Below, in pieces: positions 59,181 to 59,207 of a stretch of DNA of 59,207 bases (position 1 is the first letter of the stretch; each line of letters starts with the position of its first letter). This DNA comes from Cacconaster sp045642485. Lineage in GTDB: Bacteria > Bacteroidota > Bacteroidia > Bacteroidales > UBA932. The notes beneath the pieces are model-generated. The model did no database searches and was not told where the DNA came from. It saw nothing but the letters and a program-made list of their open reading frames with translations. The stretch covers positions 1-59,207 of the forward strand of contig JAZUIV010000070.1 of the NCBI GenBank assembly GCA_045642485.1. Reading direction: 5' to 3'. Both the position numbers and the translations under genes were made by a program.

Positions 59181-59207
59181 ATGAGAACAGGCAGACCGGT
59201 CAAGTCA
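59181..59207 (+). CDS. Start of a gene cut by the window edge
   Basis: ATG 59181 reads MRTGRPVKS to the last base, 20 nt after a -7 box. Only nine codons are visible. Basic GRP-type starts occur in DNA-binding proteins, and its own promoter is enclosed in an inverted repeat, but no assignment is possible. Confidence 0.4.

Noticed and set aside
1..59207. CRISPR arrays, tRNA or rRNA genes
   Set aside because: No regularly spaced short repeats and no cloverleaf with a TTCGA-type T-loop were found by eye; a tRNAscan run would settle tRNAs.

Overview
The window looks like a chromosome segment of a gut-type Bacteroidales bacterium. The support is: promoters of the Bacteroidota TAnnTTTG type at most transcription starts, few Shine-Dalgarno sequences, gene families largely restricted to Bacteroidota (DUF4294, DUF4270, DUF3098, a half-length GT5 'glycogen synthase'), the block order rplM-rpsI-rpsB-tsf, many lipoproteins, and a glycan-degrading cluster (GH125, two GH29, GH13). 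The genus cannot be named from sequence alone.

Layout. 1-2405: 5' part of a large surface lipoprotein (minus). 2514-9539: minus-strand metabolic and housekeeping genes (pyruvate:ferredoxin oxidoreductase, Gfo/Idh/MocA oxidoreductase with a sugar isomerase, recO, rdgB). 9655-14708: plus-strand rplM-rpsI-rpsB-tsf-acpP-fabF-DUF4294. 14648-17306: minus-strand envelope operon ftsX-DUF3098-uppP-lpxH. 17382-21608: plus-strand GT5 protein, DUF4270 lipoprotein, tRNA-dihydrouridine synthase, lpxK. 21714-25619: a shortened S10 ribosomal operon (rplC-D-W-B, rpsS, rplV, rpsC) that ends in a strong terminator after rpsC. 25623-36080: a long minus-strand run aroB, aroD-aroA fusion, aroC, murB, murA, pepP, nrdD, nrdG. 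36129-47344: GH125 mannosidase, an abundant-looking OmpA/TPR lipoprotein, two fucosidases, an MFS sugar carrier, an amylase-type hydrolase and a CotH-like lipoprotein. 47367-51100: a C69 peptidase, a LOG-family protein and a lipoprotein.

From about 51.1 kb the character changes. 51166-51840 holds three minus-strand transcription units that look like 6S-sized structured RNAs, each with a closing stem and T-tail. From 52.1 kb to the end is an accessory block with decayed genes: a roughly 118-bp element repeated at both sides (52254 and 58549), a promoter-attenuator-small ORF unit, a sigma factor fused to a C39-like cysteine-protease domain with a deleted duplicate beside it, an RNA-repair-type HAD protein, a metallophosphoesterase remnant, a HigA-like antitoxin fragment, a serine resolvase, a RhuM pseudogene, an AAA/DUF4143 ATPase and a hipA truncated at the second repeat.

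The most interesting items are the sigma/C39 fusion, the tandem structured RNAs, the duplicated attenuator-like element, the split S10 operon, the DHQ dehydratase-EPSP synthase fusion, and genes whose ATG sits only 4-8 nt after the -7 box (probably leaderless mRNAs). All identifications are from reading the sequence; no database search was run.
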